The translations under genes and the position numbers were made by a program. Of a DNA stretch of 64,000 nt, positions 23,825 through 36,225 are shown in pieces (positions within the stretch are counted from its first letter, which is position 1; every line of letters begins with the position of its first letter). The stretch lies in contig JALMQS010000828.1 of the NCBI GenBank assembly GCA_024734495.1, positions 716,180-780,179 of the forward strand, read 5' to 3'. The notes beneath the pieces are model-generated. The model saw nothing but the letters and a program-made list of their open reading frames with translations, searched no databases and had not been told where the DNA came from. Origin of the DNA: Forficula auricularia (lineage: Eukaryota; Arthropoda; Insecta; Dermaptera; Forficulidae).

Positions 23825-24239
23825 GAATTACAGAAAATAACTAATTCAACTTTTTGAATACTAGAGTATATATATGTTTAGTGAACACAGGAAAAAATTG
23901 TTTTCATTAATTAAATTATTTTAAAGGATAATCTCTCTTAGAGATGTAGGCTATTGTTAAGTGAAAAATTTAGGTAGGGTAGACTATATTGACATATGGA
24001 TAAATAAAGGAAAATTAGAAGTCCATTGACTTTTGTGTATAGGCTGAGAATATAATTTTTGGACTTTGTTATTAACAGGTCTATTATTATGTTTTTCTTT
24101 AACGTGAAACAAGTGACTTAGAAAACTTAACTCATAGTAAATATAATATCTCACAAAATATTTATTTGTTTTTATCTTTATTAAAGATGTTTCACCTTGC
24201 ACCAACACCACAATCTCTATTAGTTATAAACCTAAACGT

Positions 24240-26831
24240 CTAAATGAATGGATTTCATTACATTTTAATTCTCCATTTATTTTCATAGCTAAATAGAGGC
24301 CTAGCTATCAAAATTAAAAAAAAATTAATTAGAAAAAACGTATATCTTGATTTAATGATTAAATAAACCTTAAAATAAAAATTATATTGAAATATCAAAA
24401 TCATTTCCTTTTCGTTTTAATTTGTTCTATTTCATTTGAAACAATTCTTTTTTTCTCACTTTTCCTTTTGTTTTATTTCATGATTAATCTGCTACTTGGA
24501 TGCTGGGCAAACAGAACAGGAAGTCCACTCGGATGTTAGTTGTCTTTTCCTAAGATAAATCGCACACTTACGGCAGCAATTTCTATTCTTAAGAGGTTAC
24601 CCTCTAAAAAATAACCTAAAGAATCAATTTATTTGATTAAAAAAAAAATATTATTTAATAAAATTTTGAGAAGATTCTCTTATAAAACTTATATAAAAAT
24701 AAAGTATAAAAAATGAAGTAAGAAAAATTGCATTTTAATCAAATTTCTAAAGCACACCTAAGTTTCTAGAATCTTTGAACTTCACAATATTAAATTTAAT
24801 TTTGCAAAATATACAAAAATAAGTTTGAATTAATATTGAAAAGGCTTTCATTTCCTCAGGCATTGAACCCAAGTGCCAAATCACTAACTGGACTATTATA
24901 TTTTCTATCCGTCGACTGAAATTTCTTAACTGAGTTTGTTTTATTTTTTTAATCCTCTCTTCTGAGCATTATCCGAGTTTAAGGTTGAAATAAAATTTCA
25001 TATTTTTAAAGAATTAATTTATTTTGATAGAGTTCTCATAAGGAACAACGAAAATTATAATACCTTTAAAGAATTTTGAATAAGACTTACCATTTTGAAA
25101 TAAATGAAATATTACTTAAGACCCTTGATAAAATTCTTGTATTTTGAGAGGGAAATAAAATTTTATTTTTTTAATAAATTTTCTATATTTAGATGGAGTA
25201 TTCTTGAGTAATAAGAAGAATTATTATGTATTTAAATTAACTATTTTGAAAAAAAATTTAAGGGACGCTTTTTGATCAAACTATTGGATTTGGAAATTAA
25301 AATTAGATTTCTTTAGTAAATTTACTTTATGTCCTTTGAGAATGAACAAAATATAATTTCCTTAAAATTTAATATTTTAATTAAGTTTGACATTTATCCC
25401 TTAGAAAAGTATTGTAAAGTTCCATAAGGGTAGGCCTTTAAACAAATTCTCAGATTTCTAGATGAAATTGAAATTGAATTACTTTGATAACAAATTCAGG
25501 GAAAGGCAATGGGAAACTACATCTGTGAACAGTTTCTCAAGGAAAATTTCTAAAGAGAAGATGCTCAACATTTCAGATGGTTATAGTTAAAACTCGGAAT
25601 CGAGTTTGACACACAAAGAAGAAGAAGAATAAATTTACTTTATATCAAGAGAATATTGATAAGGAATTATAAAAAATTAATTTTCTTACAATATCTTTCA
25701 AAAAAGATATAACTAATTATTTGATTTTGATAAGACTTAAATCATTCAGCAAATTTAGTTTATATCAATATTCAAGATATTGGTAATTGAAATTGAAATT
25801 AGCCATTACCTAACACTTTAGCTTCTTCCTCGAAATTATAAGTATCTTCGGATTCGTTTGCATCCATTTAATTCAAAATTTATATTTAAAGTACTAAGCA
25901 CACTTTATAAAGTCGGATCTATCTTTGAAAGAACGATTCATCTCGGTACATTTTTTATGCAAATGTTTCAAACTTTTCGTAATTCCACTCAAGTCAATGG
26001 TAATGATGAGATATTCTCTAATGTTGATGATGTATTGTATTAAATTGTGTTATTTAAAATTTACTTTTACTTTACAATCCCCTATTAAGATAAAATCCTT
26101 TTCTTGTACCATTTTTAAAATCTCCAAACCAAATGAGATAAATATTTCTAGCACTGATTTTGGTATCAATTGAAATCTCTAATCTTGATGGCAAAATCCT
26201 TATTGAATTTTGTCATTAGGAAAGAAAAAGGAAATAGCTCCATTTTCTCTATAAAATAAGATTAAATAACGGAATCAAAATTTAAATAATCGAATTCGTT
26301 TGATGATCAATTGAATTGATATCTGAAGAAGTCGAAATGGATGGAGACGCTGTGAAAGTTTCATGATCTGATATTATAAAGTGAGAATATAAAGAGTTCA
26401 CTTATTAATATGGTTAGATATAGAAGATATATGATATTGCTCATAGTTAAGCTCTACAGTCTACATTCTAGTCATGGTTAGTGATTAGCAAAAAGAAAAG
26501 ACCTATTACGATGTATGTAGTTGCTGAAGGGACAAGCAGAAAATCTCTGATGATTTGATTCTGCTAAAAGAGTGGGTTTGGTTATTGTCTAGCATTCTTG
26601 GTGGTAAGCTCAAAAGATATGTCATTAGAGCTGGTTTTGATCGATCTCGAGAAATTTCTTAATACATGTGTGAAATAATAAAATTTAGAATTAAAATAAA
26701 TGAAGAGACATTAAATTAATGTGGTCACATGATCCAAGCAACCATAATAAGGAAAGACTTCAAACTAATCTTAATTAACTTCTATTAACTTCAATTTAAT
26801 TTTAAAATCTTCCTAACGACATTAGATAATA
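24240..26831. other. AT-rich DNA, one SINE scrap
   Basis: No gene supported. Bases 24846-24905 (TCAGGCATTGAACCCAAGTG) are a minus-strand box B scrap of the SINE family in the 19.9-20.1 kb palindrome. Confidence 0.5.
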
Positions 26832-27066
26832 TCAATACTATATAATAAAGCAGTAAGCAGTCTCTTAGTTTGTCCGGTTTCGTCAACCTATGGCTCCGCC
26901 CCCTGTATACTCTATCTACCGTAGACTTTCCGGAAGCTTCTAGAAACTTCGGGAAGGACAGTCGTTCAAAAAAAATTGACTCTGTCTCGTGAAGTGATGT
27001 TGAGCGATGGTTCGCGCGTGGCGTGCCACTAACAAGAAGCCCGCCGAAGGCGGGCTTTGCAGCTAG
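26832..27066 (+). mobile_element. Non-autonomous Helitron
   Basis: Begins TCAATACTATATAATAAAG and ends CTAG at 27063-27066. Seven bases upstream of the end (27037-27057) is a perfect 9-bp hairpin AAGCCCGCC/GGCGGGCTT with GAA loop. Host bases are A at 26831 and T at 27067, the AT target of Helitrons. The right half is strikingly GC-rich for this window. No Rep/helicase sequence, so it depends on an autonomous partner. Confidence 0.9.
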
Positions 27067-28379
27067 TTACAACATGAGTTGTATAATATGGTAAAGTTGT
27101 ATAATAATAAAATATGGAAAAGTTGTAAAATAATAAAATAAAGTTACAAAATAATGTCAACTGGGAGGCTTGAATTTGCCTAAATAAAACCGACGTTTTG
27201 ATTTAATTTTCAAATCTTTCTCAAGACTTAGGATTATTATAACATAAGTGTTATAATAATAAAATAAAGTTACTTCTTGAACTCTGGGATTCTATATTAA
27301 GAAATAAAAATAAATAAAAAATATTATATCAATAGAATAGCAAAATGTATTTTTTGTCTCTTTGTTTCTCTGTCCTTTGTTTTTTGAAAGTTGACAACGG
27401 ATAATTAAGAAGCCAATGTAGCTGAACGTCATTAATGCTTAGTTAAGTGTTGAGAAATTGAAAGAGAGAAAGAGAAAAAAACAAGGAGGGTTGGTGGGAA
27501 AAAACACTACTAAGTCAATTTACTTAAATTAAAGCGAAATAAGAAAAAAATAAAACATCCTAATCAATTAGACCAATTCATTTTTGTTGGAGTCATCTGT
27601 TATTTAGAAATCATTTTCTAAGTAATAATTAGTTAAGAGTTTTCCTCAGATATTAAGAAATTATAAATTCGTAGTCGTAGTTAAATTATATAACTAGCCT
27701 GAACTATGTAGTTCTGGTTCAGATAACATTGAAAAAGCATTTCCAATTGTCAAATTTTCAACTCGTTCATCTAAGAGAAGTAATTGAATGATCAGGTATA
27801 TTATTAATTGTAACCAATTGAGAACAAGTGAGTAATAATATGGCTTTCTTATTATAATAATATATTTATATGATAATGCTAACAGCATTGACCATTTCTT
27901 GTATCTTTTCATTTTCATCGTTGTGAAATCGAGGACTGTATTAAGGCTTAAATATTAATTTATCAAGTGGCTGTAACTATATATGAAAGTCACGATGTAG
28001 ATCACTATTTCTGATGTGCCATCATGAGTCTACATAGTACATACTAATCTTTTTATTACTTTTTTTTTTAATTTTTGTATTCGATGTTGGACTTTTTTAT
28101 TTATTCTCATAATTGAATTCCGTATGATAAGACAGGTTTTGAAATTTGTTTATAAATTGCGTTACCTAGTAGGTAGCTGGTAAAACTTTCAACATTTGAT
28201 ATTTAGTTCTTGTATTTATTTCCAATAAACAGCAAATATAATCGTTTATTCTATAAGAGGTAGGTAATGGAAATCTTCTTTTCAAGAAAAAGTTGAAAAT
28301 TTTCTTTACTTTATTAAAAAGTTAGAAGTTGGGATTTTTGATTTTTTTTATATATCTTTGCGTTTCACGGTGCCCTGAG

Positions 28380-28689
28380 TCCAAAGATGTGGTTTTGTCC
28401 ATTTTAGGACCACTTCTTCTTCTATTGATCTTTCGGTCTTAGCTTTGTATCTAGAATCTTGGAAACTTAGCTGTATTAGCATAAGTTATTATTTGACCAA
28501 TGAACAATAGAAAGAATTTTTTATAAGTAAAATTAATGTAAGTTAATTTTTATCGTTTTAATTTTTTCGTCATCGTTTGATCCATTCATTGACTTTTTTC
28601 GGGGGCTTTGTAACTTATAGATTTTCATTGACTGCAAGGAGTGTCGTATCATCAGCAAATTTAGCTATTGAAGCAGTCTCATTATGTGA
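28380..28689 (-). pseudogene. LINE reverse transcriptase fragment (Jockey-like)
   Basis: Minus strand translation gives IAKFADDTTLLAV, the catalytic box of non-LTR reverse transcriptases (FADD at 28659-28648). About 55 codons on, a VNEWIKR segment is broken by stop codons where Trp and Lys are expected, and after a frameshift TYANTAKF (28483-28463) appears, the motif that follows the thumb region in Jockey-clade ORF2. Several in-frame stops and shifts: a dead relic. Family by motif order; clade assignment moderate. Confidence 0.75.
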
Positions 28690-29399
28690 AAATATAAAAT
28701 AGTAAAAAATTTCACAAAATAAGATATAATATAAAAACCATATAACTCAACGCAATTGATAAAAACCCCTTTCAAGTTAACCCCATTAATTTATCATACC
28801 GAAATCGAGGAAGCGTACCTCGGGCTCAAATAAATACTACTCTGGCCTCCACCATAAGTAGGAAATAATTTAACGCCTCATGCACCCCTCCCAAACATAT
28901 TGCTCTAAAAAACATTCCTATGAACAAAATGCTACAATATTTCGGCTAAAAAATCAAAGCAAACCAACCAAAAAATGATAGATTAAAAAAATGAATATTT
29001 TCAAATTTTTCAATTTTTTTATGGTTTATTTTTGTATTATAGATATAGAGACGAGCCATGAACACTTCCCTTCAGCTGATATATTTGTTTATTGCAAAGC
29101 GTTGTGTGACGTACCGAAAGGGATGTTGTTTGACAGACCATGTATGTAGTAAAAACACAAAAATTGTTTCAAATACTTTAAAATCCAGGTTACTCTTCAG
29201 ACTATTCTCATTTCTTCTAACGACTATTTCCAAAATTAAAATTAGTCCTGAAGATTCAAAGATTTTTTCTTTTAAAATGACTTGAAATCCTGTAGAGCAG
29301 CAGATCACAAATTTTTCATTTTGGATTTGAAGTAAAATAAAAATAATTAAAGATGGGTTAAAATTATTATGTAAGCATGGGAAGATGAAAGAGTCGGTA

Positions 29400-29556
29400 A
29401 AAATATCACCATCGAGTATAGAGTCCTAAGACTGGTTTGATGCCTCCACTTAACTCTATCCGATGCCAACCAATTCTTTCACCTCTCTATAAATCCCACA
29501 GCTCATAAGTCTTCTTATCTGGCAAAAATACTCCAATCTAGGTCTTTGCCTTCCCT
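29400..29556 (-). pseudogene. LINE ORF2 C-terminal fragment
   Basis: Minus strand: GRQRPRLEYFCQI, then SCGIYREVKELVG and EASNQS, matching the usual C-terminal tail of insect LINE ORF2 proteins (R-x-R-x-x-LEY-x-xQI ... Y-x-EVKELA ... ASNQS), with in-frame stops. It should be contiguous with the 30292-30660 fragment; an insert lies between. Confidence 0.6.
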
Positions 29557-30291
29557 TTTTACTTTATCCAATGCGAAGCATGGGTAAAGTATTGTAATCG
29601 GTCTCGCGGCAAGCGGGACTTCAAAGGGTCCTCAGGTAAAGACTACAGAACCCATGGACTCAATTAAGGTCACAAATTGTATTCAATTAAATTGAATTTT
29701 AGCACGTGACGATTTTGCCAAAAATTACCTGGGGTCTCGTCGGGAGGCCAAAAAGTGCCATTTTTTTGGAAGTACCTGGGGATGGATGTATGTTAAAAAG
29801 ACTAAATTCTTTTTGGTAAACAACTCAAGCTTGAGTTCTTCCACGTTTTCAGTAGAGGTTGCCATTAATAGTCAAAACATCAAAAATGGAAAGCAATAAG
29901 ATTATTCCGCTAGTATTAGAAAAGAATCGATCGTTATTTTTGATTTTAAGCCGATTCCTCCATGTCTTCAACAATGGTTACCAATAATAATCGAAACGTA
30001 AAAACCTAATGTAGAATTGTTATTCCTCAAGTATTAGATGAGAATCGATCACTATTTTTGATTTTAACTCGATTCCTCCATGTCTTCAGCAATGGTTACC
30101 AATAAAAACCGTAACGTCAAAATTCCAATATAGAATGGTATTGGAAAGTATTGAGAATCGATCATTATTTTTGAATTAAAGTCAACATGAACTGCAAATA
30201 GCGTAAGTGATATCTGATTAATAATAAATGAATAAACATTTTAATATTTCAAATGAATTTGGATAAAGTTTAGCAACGATCCGTTGCAGTT
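29557..30291. mobile_element. Insertion splitting a LINE relic
   Basis: Starts TTTTACTTTATCCAATGCGA (same terminus as the MITE at 33753-34158) and shares TATTGTAATCGGTCTCGCG and AGGGTCCTCAG with it. The other end, 30200-30291, is a copy of the 18627-18715 repeat. Inside, a module beginning CGATTCCTCCATGTCTTC is repeated at about 29952 and 30070 (period about 120). A composite of at least two elements. Confidence 0.6.
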
Positions 30292-30660
30292 TATTTTTCT
30301 CACTTTGCCCTTTAAAACATTCTTTAGCAATCCTCTGTATCTCAAGTTATGCTCAACATTATTTACCTATGTCCTTTTCTTCACATTCTTCCACAGTGTT
30401 CTCTTTTCTCCTAATTTTTTAAAGAACTTCCTCGTATGTAATTCTATCAACCCGTTTAATAAACAATCCACCCTTTTGCTGTTTCTTAATTGGTATAATG
30501 CAAATTAATGACAACGTTATCTTTCTGACAACCTCCAATTGTATCCTGATATTAGCCTCGTCCATCCCCCTTAACTCTTGCATCATCTCCTTCTTCTTCG
30601 GTGTCTCCCTTCATCTTCATCCACCTACCGCACCCAACAAACATCTCTCATTCTCTTTCT
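30292..30660 (-). pseudogene. LINE ORF2 fragment upstream of the insertion
   Basis: Minus strand: EKRTLWKNVKKR, a stop, NNVEHNLRYRGLLKNVLKG. The block RHxGLLKNVLEGK is typical of insect LINE ORF2 just before its C-terminal tail, which is found at 29400-29556. Stops and shifts throughout. Confidence 0.6.
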
Positions 30661-31165
30661 CCACTGAAATATGAATGAATATATTAAATTAGCATAAATA
30701 ATTCAAGGAATTCGTGTCTAGTAAAGGAGTAACAACAACGCTCGATGGATTAATCATGGTCCAGGTAATAAAACTGGCGTGGAGATGTATATGTGTATGC
30801 GCGGTTGTTTGTTATGATGCCGATCGGGCATAAATTTCATACTTAAGAAATAGCCATTAATGTAATAATTTGTTCCTAGACAGAGAAAAAGTATTAATCA
30901 AGTTACAACACGTAAATTGCATGTTTTAATTCAACCCAAGTGAATAAATAGAAAGAGAGAGAATTTCTATATATTTCCTTACCTTTTCACTACTAGTTAA
31001 ATAAGAATTTGGAAACTGACAGAGACAGAGATATTGGTTTCTATAATGGGTTTTTAAATGATGACTGACTTGATAAGTTAATTTCCAAGTACTTGGACGT
31101 TATTCGGCAATTTGTTGTGTTAGTTAGTATTATTTTTAATTTGAAACATTATGATCAGTAATACC

Positions 31166-31192
31166 CTGATGATGGGCGGAGCTGGCCGAAAG
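31166..31192 (+). ncRNA. Ribozyme-like core
   Basis: CTGATGA, then TGGGCGGAGCTGGCC (short GGC/GCC stem) and GAAAG. Single copy. Confidence 0.35.
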
Positions 31193-31259
31193 TTTTACAT
31201 AGAAAAAATGTATTAACTTTTATTTCAATTTTACTTAATCATGGCTACAAGTACCAATC

Positions 31260-31469
31260 ATAAACTTTTCTTTTTTTTTCTTTTTTTTTGGCTTTTCGGC
31301 CTTTCTAGCCATAAGCCATTTACGATACTATTTATTTTATTTAAATTTGTCTCTACCTCGGAGGTCAGCTTTTAGCAGGATGCCTCGAGTCGGATTCGAA
31401 CTCGGGTCCTCTTGGTTAGCTGGCTGACATGTTACCGCCTAGCCTACCCGACCCCCATAAACTTTTCTT
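31260..31469 (-). mobile_element. tRNA-derived SINE, type C, full length
   Basis: Minus strand: GGGTCGGGTAGGCTAGGCGG head, box B GGGTTCGAATCCGACTCGAG, GGCTTATGGCTAGAAAGGC near the 3' end, oligo(A). TSD ATAAACTTTTCTT at 31260-31272 and 31457-31469. Same family as 49744-49930. Confidence 0.9.
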
Positions 31470-31599
31470 GAATTTAATTTTGTAAATTGAGCTGATTATT
31501 AACAGGTGAGTGAATAAAAACAAATCATAAGAGTGAATAAAAAAATATGAATAAAAAATAAAACTTTTTCGCTGGGTCTTTTTTTGCATATCTCCATTT

Positions 31600-33490
31600 T
31601 TCATACCTACATTCTTACTAATTTTAGAGAATTCGTGTAATTATCACTAAAGACATTAAAAAACTACTCAACTTCATATTTTGTTTTAATGAATTAACTT
31701 GCAAAGAACTAATTTTATATTTCTATTTTTCTATAAAAATCAGCCTATAGTAGAATTTATTTAAGCTGATTTTTTCTCAAATTTCGTATACTTCCTTAAA
31801 GGCATTTTATTTTGCTTTAAAAAGAAAGGCAACGTGGAATCTAGAAAAGGATGCTAATGAGTAGGAAAATAGTGCAGCAAAACTACATATATTTAAGTAG
31901 TAGTTTAGATGATATGATATTGATGTCGATACAGCCCATCAACGCCTTTTCTCTGTATTGATTTGTGCATTTATTTTTATGTTTCGGTTTATTTTAAGTC
32001 AAACAAACAGTTTATATTTTTAAAGATCTAATCACACAATTATCTTCTTCAATGTAAAATACCCTTTAAATTGTATATTTGAATTTACGAATCATCCTCT
32101 AAAAAATAGAAGAAAAAAATTTTGAATTATTCATTTATAATTATACATAGATACCTCTATTGGTTTAAATTGTTGGTGGGGATTTCAGTTGTAATGCATC
32201 TCAAATTTAATGAACCACTTAAGAGCGATTTGCATCGAAAGTAGCTGCAACATTCGGATCAGTTCAACCATTATCTATAATATGTGTGTGTGAATGTATG
32301 AGTGAAGATCAGCAATTAAAGACAATGAAATTTATTACATAAGAGCGAAAGGGAGAAGAGGAATCTTGGTCTGTGAAGTGGTTACATTCTATTATAATAT
32401 GTAGAGGAATGGAATGGAATCTTAACGGGTTAATGTGGATAGTGGAACAAATAAGTTGTTAAAGTACAGATCAAGAAAGAAAAAAATGACCAAAATAGTC
32501 TGCCAGACTAGAGTAAGAAGCTATTTAATTCTTTGAGAATCCTGAAAGGGGAAGAAGTTCAATGAAATAAATTATACGAGATCTGAGAATTAGAATAACA
32601 AAGGGTACATTAATATACTTAATAATTTTTAATCAGGGGAAAAGCCAAGAAAATCTGATGGTTGAAGATGGAGAAGGATATTAAATGGAAAGCCAAAAAA
32701 TGCATGGACAAGCATTTATAATAGTAAAAAATAACTAAAAAGCGAAGATACACTGAGAAGAAAAACTACAATAGGGGCGAAACACACAAGATGTGGCCAT
32801 TTCGGAAATACTAAGCAAAGACAACAACATATTTTTAATGCACGATTACAATACTCTACCATACCCCATATGGTAAATTAAAAATATTGTAGAAAAATAT
32901 CTCTCTTATAATTATGAAAACAAAGGTTATATTAAAATATCAAAAACGCAGATCTGAACCTGAAATTGCTTAGGCACGTTTAAAATAGGGGATCGAAGGC
33001 AGACTAAAAATATACCAAAAAGCATATTTTACGCAATTAAATCTTCACGATTAATGATTGTATTTCAATAGGGAATTTAGTTTCTAATTTCTTTATTCAT
33101 ATATAAATTATTAAATATATATTGAATGTATATTAACTTTTGATATTTTAGAGGTATTTGAAAATGTGAAAAGAAGTAGTTTTCATAATAATAAGAGAGA
33201 TATCTAGTTTAGTTAAAATAATTTTATATTTATTATGAAATTCTTTTAGTTCCCGAGGCCAATGGGGTATAAAAAAATGAAATTCTTTTGTATTGATTGA
33301 TAACATTATCAGGTGAAAAAACCATGAAAATTGATTTGCAGATCAAAAAGCATCTTGGCAGCACCTAAGAAAATCGCATGTTAAAATTCCGTATCAATGT
33401 TGTCATACAATAAAATAAACTCACACACGCAAATTCTATAAAAACTTAAGAAAAATAAAAAAATAATCACAAGAGTAGGCGCCTTGAAAA
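31600..33490. other. AT-rich DNA, no gene
   Basis: Nothing supported. Bases 32838-32885 (ATGCACGATTACAATA, ACCATACCCCATATGGTAAA) are an end fragment of family A. A purine-rich stretch at about 32400-32800 has a LINE-like feel but no readable motif. Confidence 0.45.
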
Positions 33491-33492
33491 TA

Positions 33493-33675
33493 TTAATCTA
33501 TCAATAATATATCACCAATTTTAATCGGGACAAAGGGCGTCGATTGAAAATATACTTGGAAACGGAATGTTCCTGAAAATTCGGGTAAGTTAATGACCTT
33601 AGCTGCCACAAACCCAGCTCCTGAAATTTTTACTTTTCTTTCAGTCAAATCTGAATTATTATATATGTTTCGCAT
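33493..33675 (-). CDS. Exon-like open frame, unknown product
   Basis: Sixty codons with a true ATG start (33675) and TAA stop. The translation has alternating hydrophobic residues suggestive of beta strands (ISGAGFVAAKVINLP, FRFQVYFQ, IKIGDILLID) and little low-complexity. Two possible splice acceptors (TTTCAG) lie within it, so it may be the 3' part of a terminal exon rather than a complete gene. Length alone is not significant in this composition. No family recognised. Confidence 0.25.
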   Translation of the reverse strand: MRNIYNNSDLTERKVKISGAGFVAAKVINLPEFSGTFRFQVYFQSTPFVPIKIGDILLID

Positions 33676-33752
33676 CTTCTTACATTATCATTATAGATTA
33701 TAAAAGTCTCACCCAGGGACGCGACGTCCATATGTGTCACTGCCTTAAAGGA

Positions 33753-34158
33753 GAAAGCTATTTCTCCATTTTTACTTTATCCAATGCAAAGTAGATAAAA
33801 TATTGGATCGGTCTCGCGCTAAAGGGTCCTCAGATAAAGACTATGCCGACAGGCGACCATTGTCCATGAGCTATATTATGCCGATCAAATGAATAAATTT
33901 TAAAGAATTTTAAAAAAGTATTATCTTACTCTAGGGCAAAGTACTTAAATATATAATTTTCGAGACGCCATGTTAATTTTTGGAAAAATCGTCACGTGCT
34001 AAAATTCAACCTAAATGAATACTATATTACAATTTATGACTTTGATTGAGAGCATGGTTTCCGTAGTCTTTGTCTGAAGACCCCTGGGGCTAGATCGATC
34101 CAATACTTTATCTCTTTCGCATTGGATAAAGTAAAAATGAAGAAATGGCTTTTGCCGT
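33753..34158. mobile_element. TIR MITE, CATTTTTACTTTATCCAATGC type
   Basis: GCTATTTCTCCATTTTTACT at the left is mirrored by GTAAAAATGAAGAAATGGC at the right, with TTTATCCAATGC inside both. GATCGGTCTCG/CTAGATCGATC and GGGTCCTCAGATAAAGACTA / TAGTCTTTGTCTGAAGACCC modules are also mirrored. The interior has no frame. A one-sided relative starts at 29557. Confidence 0.75.
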
Positions 34159-34159
34159 T

Positions 34160-34440
34160 TTTTCCGGGTAGTCATATCCTTAACTGATCTGACAAACTAG
34201 TTGTCTAAATAGCACGGGTTCCCATGATACGAAACATGGCTATTAATGCTACTGGGGGGAAACAGCGAGCATGCCGCGACAGGTTTGAACAGGATTGTGT
34301 CTGGTGATGCTTCTTCCCCACCCTCTTCTGTACGCTAGACAAGCCTGCGTTTGTCTGAAGCAATCGTCCACAGCAACACGTCGGAAAAGATAGAGAAACG
34401 GGTAAATCTCAGTAAGGCGAGATAGGGAAAAAAAATTTCA
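34160..34440. other. GC-richer island of unknown origin
   Basis: Unlike flanking DNA in composition. The minus strand is almost open here (two stops) with protein-like residues such as VLLWTIASDKRRLV and EEGGEEASPDTILF. Possibly a decayed transposon gene; not identified. Confidence 0.3.
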
Positions 34441-34569
34441 AAATAATTTTTCTTATGAACTATAAAAATTTTAAGCTAACAAATTTATTTATTAAATTTA
34501 GACAATTTGAATTCACATTTTCAACCTCTTTTAAATTCACTCTTATTACGTTACTACATAATATATGAG

Positions 34570-34745
34570 GTATGATAAAATGTTGTAATCGAGCATTAAA
34601 AAAATTTTTTTTGCTTTGTATTTTCGAAAAATCTCAAAAACAGTTGAAACTATTTATTATTAGTCCTATTAGTTCTTTATGTATTATTAGTCCTATTAGT
34701 TCTTTATGTAAAAAACCCTTAAAACATGAAAAAATGTTGTAGCCG
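34570..34745 (+). repeat. Family A partial copy
   Basis: GAGGTATGATAAAATGTTG and TAATCGAGCATTAAAAAAA correspond to the family A left end. Then ATTAGTCCTATTAGTTCTTT is directly duplicated. Confidence 0.6.
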
Positions 34746-34862
34746 CTGTAATTTGGCCTCAGTGTATAAAGGCGCCAATCAGTATTTTGCACGACGACGC
34801 AAAAGGAACTTGCCGAGTCCCTGGTCTCAACTTCATTTTTTTTTTACCTTTACAGTATTGTT

Positions 34863-35474
34863 TTAATGATCATTTAAAAATAACTTTAATACTTCTGATA
34901 AAGCCTCAATTCGATCTCCATAAAAATACAAAGTATCTATTATAAATCCGATTGATTTAATAAATTGAATTATTTGTTTAAAACTTTTTAGCAGGGCAGA
35001 AATATTCCACGTTTGTGGGCGGATATTAATGCAAATCAAAGTAGAGAAAACGTGGCAGAAGTAGATATAAATCATTAAACAATCCATGTAAAAATTTAAT
35101 ATGTATATTTTTATAGTTACAAATGAGAAACCCAACAAATTAAATTAAATTTGACAGGATTTATCTTAATAGGGAGATAGGATCTTTTATACTTTACCTT
35201 GCGTATTTAGTATCATATTTCTGCCATCAACTCTGTTATTTGATACATCTCTAGAATATTCTCTTTCATGATAGAACATTAATGTTCCGTTTAAGTTAAC
35301 ATTTAACAATAAGTATCTAATAAAGTGGATTTTAATGGTCCTTTGTCTGTAGAACAAATGTAGATAGACAGAAATAATAAATATCCCTGTATTAATAATA
35401 ATAAATGGAGTATCTGTTTTGTGAAAACTTTCTCGGCGTAAATCATTTGAAGACAAAAAGTCGCTTATTCGCAA
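34863..35474 (-). other. Two same-frame minus-strand open segments, unproven
   Basis: Segments of 95 and 91 codons (35474-35187 and 35138-34863) lie in one frame separated by stops. The second is hydrophobic and ends FIIDTLYFYGDRIEALSEVL, faintly like insect chemoreceptor sequence; that resemblance is weak. The first ends at an AAG|GTAAAG donor-like site but no good acceptor follows. Probably chance or an old pseudogene. Confidence 0.2.
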
Positions 35475-36225
35475 CTTGTTTAGAATTGAAATTCAATCAA
35501 TAGCATTTGGATGCAGAAACTAGTATTGGTTTTGGGATAGCATTAACAATCAACAACATCATCATTAAATTCCATCAGTGTGCGTAAAGGCGTCTTTGAG
35601 GCTAAGCCACATACACGAATGAAATTTGTAATTCCCTCAAATTGTTTTTTTTTACCTGTGTAGAAAAATAAAACGTGGAAAAATTTTGTTTAAAGTGTGA
35701 TTTCTTTCTAAAAGTCTGTATGTCTCGATTTTGATACGCGAAAACGAAAAATCGTATAATGTTCGTACTGAATGCTAATTGATTAGAAAATAGGATTTTA
35801 GGGGAAAAAATGAGTGTCTACTACCTTAATTCGAATTGTTTTGGATAATTTTTATTATGTGTTAGAAGGGGCATTGACTCCTGGGGATACCAGCACAAAT
35901 GAAAGGGGGACCACTACCGGAAAGATTAATTTCTAATTTCATTTCGAGAATATTCATTGCATTGCGCTTTGAGTTTTGAATATTTTTCAAAATTCAAATC
36001 ATTCACCACTTTCTACATAAATTATATAGCTTAAATTTAAGTTAACCTCTGGTTGAGCTGGAGGAGGAGACTGGATAAGTAAAAATAACTGTCAAATCAC
36101 AGAAATTTTTGGTTTTAGCTTTGGGAAGCATACATTTTTAATTTTAACGGTCAGTGGAATTAGCTGGCAGAGAAAGATACTTGACAGTTTAACAGGAGTC
36201 GGAAAAACAGGCACTAAGAAAATAA

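Noticed and set aside
27190..27235. Another ribozyme-like core on the minus strand
   Set aside because: Only AAAACGTCGG and a loose stem remain; CTGANGA is not recognisable.
31495..31512. Plus-strand AACAG|GTGAGTG as a recursive splice site
   Set aside because: There is no pyrimidine tract upstream.
34863..35138. Insect odorant receptor exon
   Set aside because: The resemblance is faint, stops interrupt the frame on both sides and no coherent splice sites were found.
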